A stretch of 7,789 nt of DNA from Fidelibacterota bacterium (GTDB taxonomy: Bacteria; Marinisomatota; Marinisomatia; Marinisomatales; Marinisomataceae): the NCBI GenBank assembly GCA_012963075.1, contig DTWI01000141.1:1-7789 (forward strand), in the 5' to 3' direction. The translations under genes were made by a program, and so were the position numbers. The notes under the pieces were generated by a model. The model saw only the letters and a program-made list of their open reading frames with translations. It was not told where the DNA came from and made no database searches. The number at the start of each line of letters is the position of its first letter. Positions within the stretch are counted from its first letter, which is position 1. Below, in pieces: positions 6,865 to 7,789 of the stretch.

Positions 6865-7728
6865 TTATCCAATCATATCCAAAAGATTAAACGAAACAAT
6901 ATCAAGATCAAATAACGCACGCATTACCAAACAAACAATGATTAGTCCAATCAACATCAGCTTGACTGTATCTTGTGTTTTAACCCCACCAATTAATTCA
7001 GGTTTTCTAGAAAGGTAAGCACTTGCTGCAAAAAATTCTTCCCCCATTAAAGTATAATCACAAGCTGTGACAAAGAAAGGAATTTGTGCTTGGGATGCTG
7101 TTCCAGCAATCTGAATTGCACCAATTCCGTTTCCTGTTTCCGCAAATAGGAGTGATTCTGCATAAAACTTACCCATATACAGACATGCAGCAGGTTTATC
7201 TCTTTGCATTATACCATTTACCCCAGCTGCATAAGCAAATTGATCATCAGAAATATAATGAACCATATCTTCATTAAACATTTCTGGTCGCCCTTGGCTA
7301 AGATATGCTTCTTTACAGGACTCCCTTGCTGCTTGCATTACAATAGATCTTGCAACGGGTACATCAAGACCAGTTTCATATTGCGCAGTCATTTGTGCAA
7401 CATGTCCTAAAATAATAACACCAGCAACTGTTTCAACTTCGTTCATATCCATAATGCCTGGAACATAAAGAATTGGCCTACCCATTTCGGTAGAACGACC
7501 CACAGCTTCTTCAACCGCCTTTAACCCAGGAATGTCGCGTAAGAAGATTGAATCAGAATCTTTTCTTGCATTTTGAATTTCATTAAACAATACCATTATA
7601 ACGGTAAGCAAAACAATAAACATAAATGATCGACTTGAATTAAAGATATGAAACTGGGATAAGATAAAGGTGAAGATAACAATGCCTAGAATACCTACTG
7701 TATATATTACAACACGTTTGTTATCCAT
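6865..7728 (-). CDS. DUF6754-like membrane protein, first complete gene of the membrane module
   Basis: This 287-residue protein has TM helices at about 6-24, 33-49 and 254-271. The positive-inside rule (MDNKR, then NEIQNARK after helix 2) puts the domain at about 50-252 in the cytoplasm. That domain carries strings I associate with the DUF6754 family of unknown function: AVGRSTEMGRPILYVPGI (75-92), ETVAGVIILGHVAQ (99-112), DDQFAYAAGVNGIM (161-174), YMGKFYAESLLFAETGNG (184-201), GAIQIAGTASQAQIPFFVTA (203-222) and CDYTLMGEEFFAASAYLS (223-240). The glycine-rich and acidic character suggests ligand binding or oligomerisation, but there is no Walker motif and I infer no enzyme activity. The ATG overlaps the stop of the truncated upstream gene by 8 bases, so that gene is probably in the same operon. 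Family assignment is from memory of the sequence pattern. Confidence 0.9.
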   Translation of the reverse strand: MDNKRVVIYTVGILGIVIFTFILSQFHIFNSSRSFMFIVLLTVIMVLFNEIQNARKDSDSIFLRDIPGLKAVEEAVGRSTEMGRPILYVPGIMDMNEVETVAGVIILGHVAQMTAQYETGLDVPVARSIVMQAARESCKEAYLSQGRPEMFNEDMVHYISDDQFAYAAGVNGIMQRDKPAACLYMGKFYAESLLFAETGNGIGAIQIAGTASQAQIPFFVTACDYTLMGEEFFAASAYLSRKPELIGGVKTQDTVKLMLIGLIIVCLVMRALFDLDIVSFNLLDMIG

Positions 7729-7789
7729 TTTTACCCAATCTTTCCAATTCAGAGATTAAAAATTCTACGCTGACGTTATTTTCAAATAA
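7721..7789 (-). CDS. C-terminal end of an unidentified gene upstream of the DUF6754 gene
   Basis: On the minus strand one frame is open from the right window edge to a TAA at 7723-7721, giving 22 residues (LFENNVSVEFLISELERLGK then NG). The other two frames hit stops at once or within eight codons. The stop overlaps the start of the next gene by 8 bases (ATGGATAA), the same tight spacing seen along the rest of the train. The tail looks like the end of a soluble helix (ISELERLGK). It is too short to identify. Confidence 0.6.
   Translation of the reverse strand, partial: LFENNVSVEFLISELERLGKNG

Noticed and set aside
6836..7410. Three short plus-strand frames (6836-7018, 7086-7277, 7204-7410)
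   Set aside because: They are antisense to the DUF6754-like gene and its junction with the next gene, have no ribosome binding site I can support, and show no protein-like pattern.

Overview
The window is an AT-rich stretch of bacterial DNA. It is read entirely from the minus strand as one tightly packed gene train, with no gap longer than about 4 bases between any two genes. Seven genes are complete and two are cut by the window edges. The organism looks like an uncultured, diderm-type bacterium with a streamlined low-GC genome. The combination of a Mycobacterium-type lysine 6-aminotransferase, a short RsmI and a membrane-anchored S41 protease is reminiscent of Marinimicrobia (SAR406) or relatives near the Bacteroidota. 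That placement is an inference from protein character only; there is no rRNA or other direct phylogenetic marker here.

In transcription order (right to left), the first feature is the last 22 codons of an unidentified gene (7721-7789). It is followed by four membrane proteins in immediate succession: a DUF6754-like protein with a cytoplasmic domain (6865-7728), an approximately 8-TM protein (5931-6860), a protein with two TM segments and a large extracytoplasmic domain (5086-5934), and an approximately 7-TM protein (4311-5084). Junctions are overlaps or gaps of 1-4 bases. Their complementary predicted topologies suggest that they form one envelope complex of unknown function. This is the most interesting part of the window.

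The train continues with L-lysine 6-transaminase (2960-4306), which has the best ribosome binding site in the window and carries an unusual Cys-rich insertion. Then come three conserved genes: rsmI (16S rRNA C1402 2'-O-methyltransferase), tmk (dTMP kinase) and a ctp-type S41 protease that runs off the left edge. All are linked by 1-20 base overlaps.

There is no non-coding stretch of even 100 bases. I see no tRNA, rRNA, CRISPR array, insertion sequence, riboswitch, promoter or rho-independent terminator. The promoter of this operon and its end must both lie outside the window.
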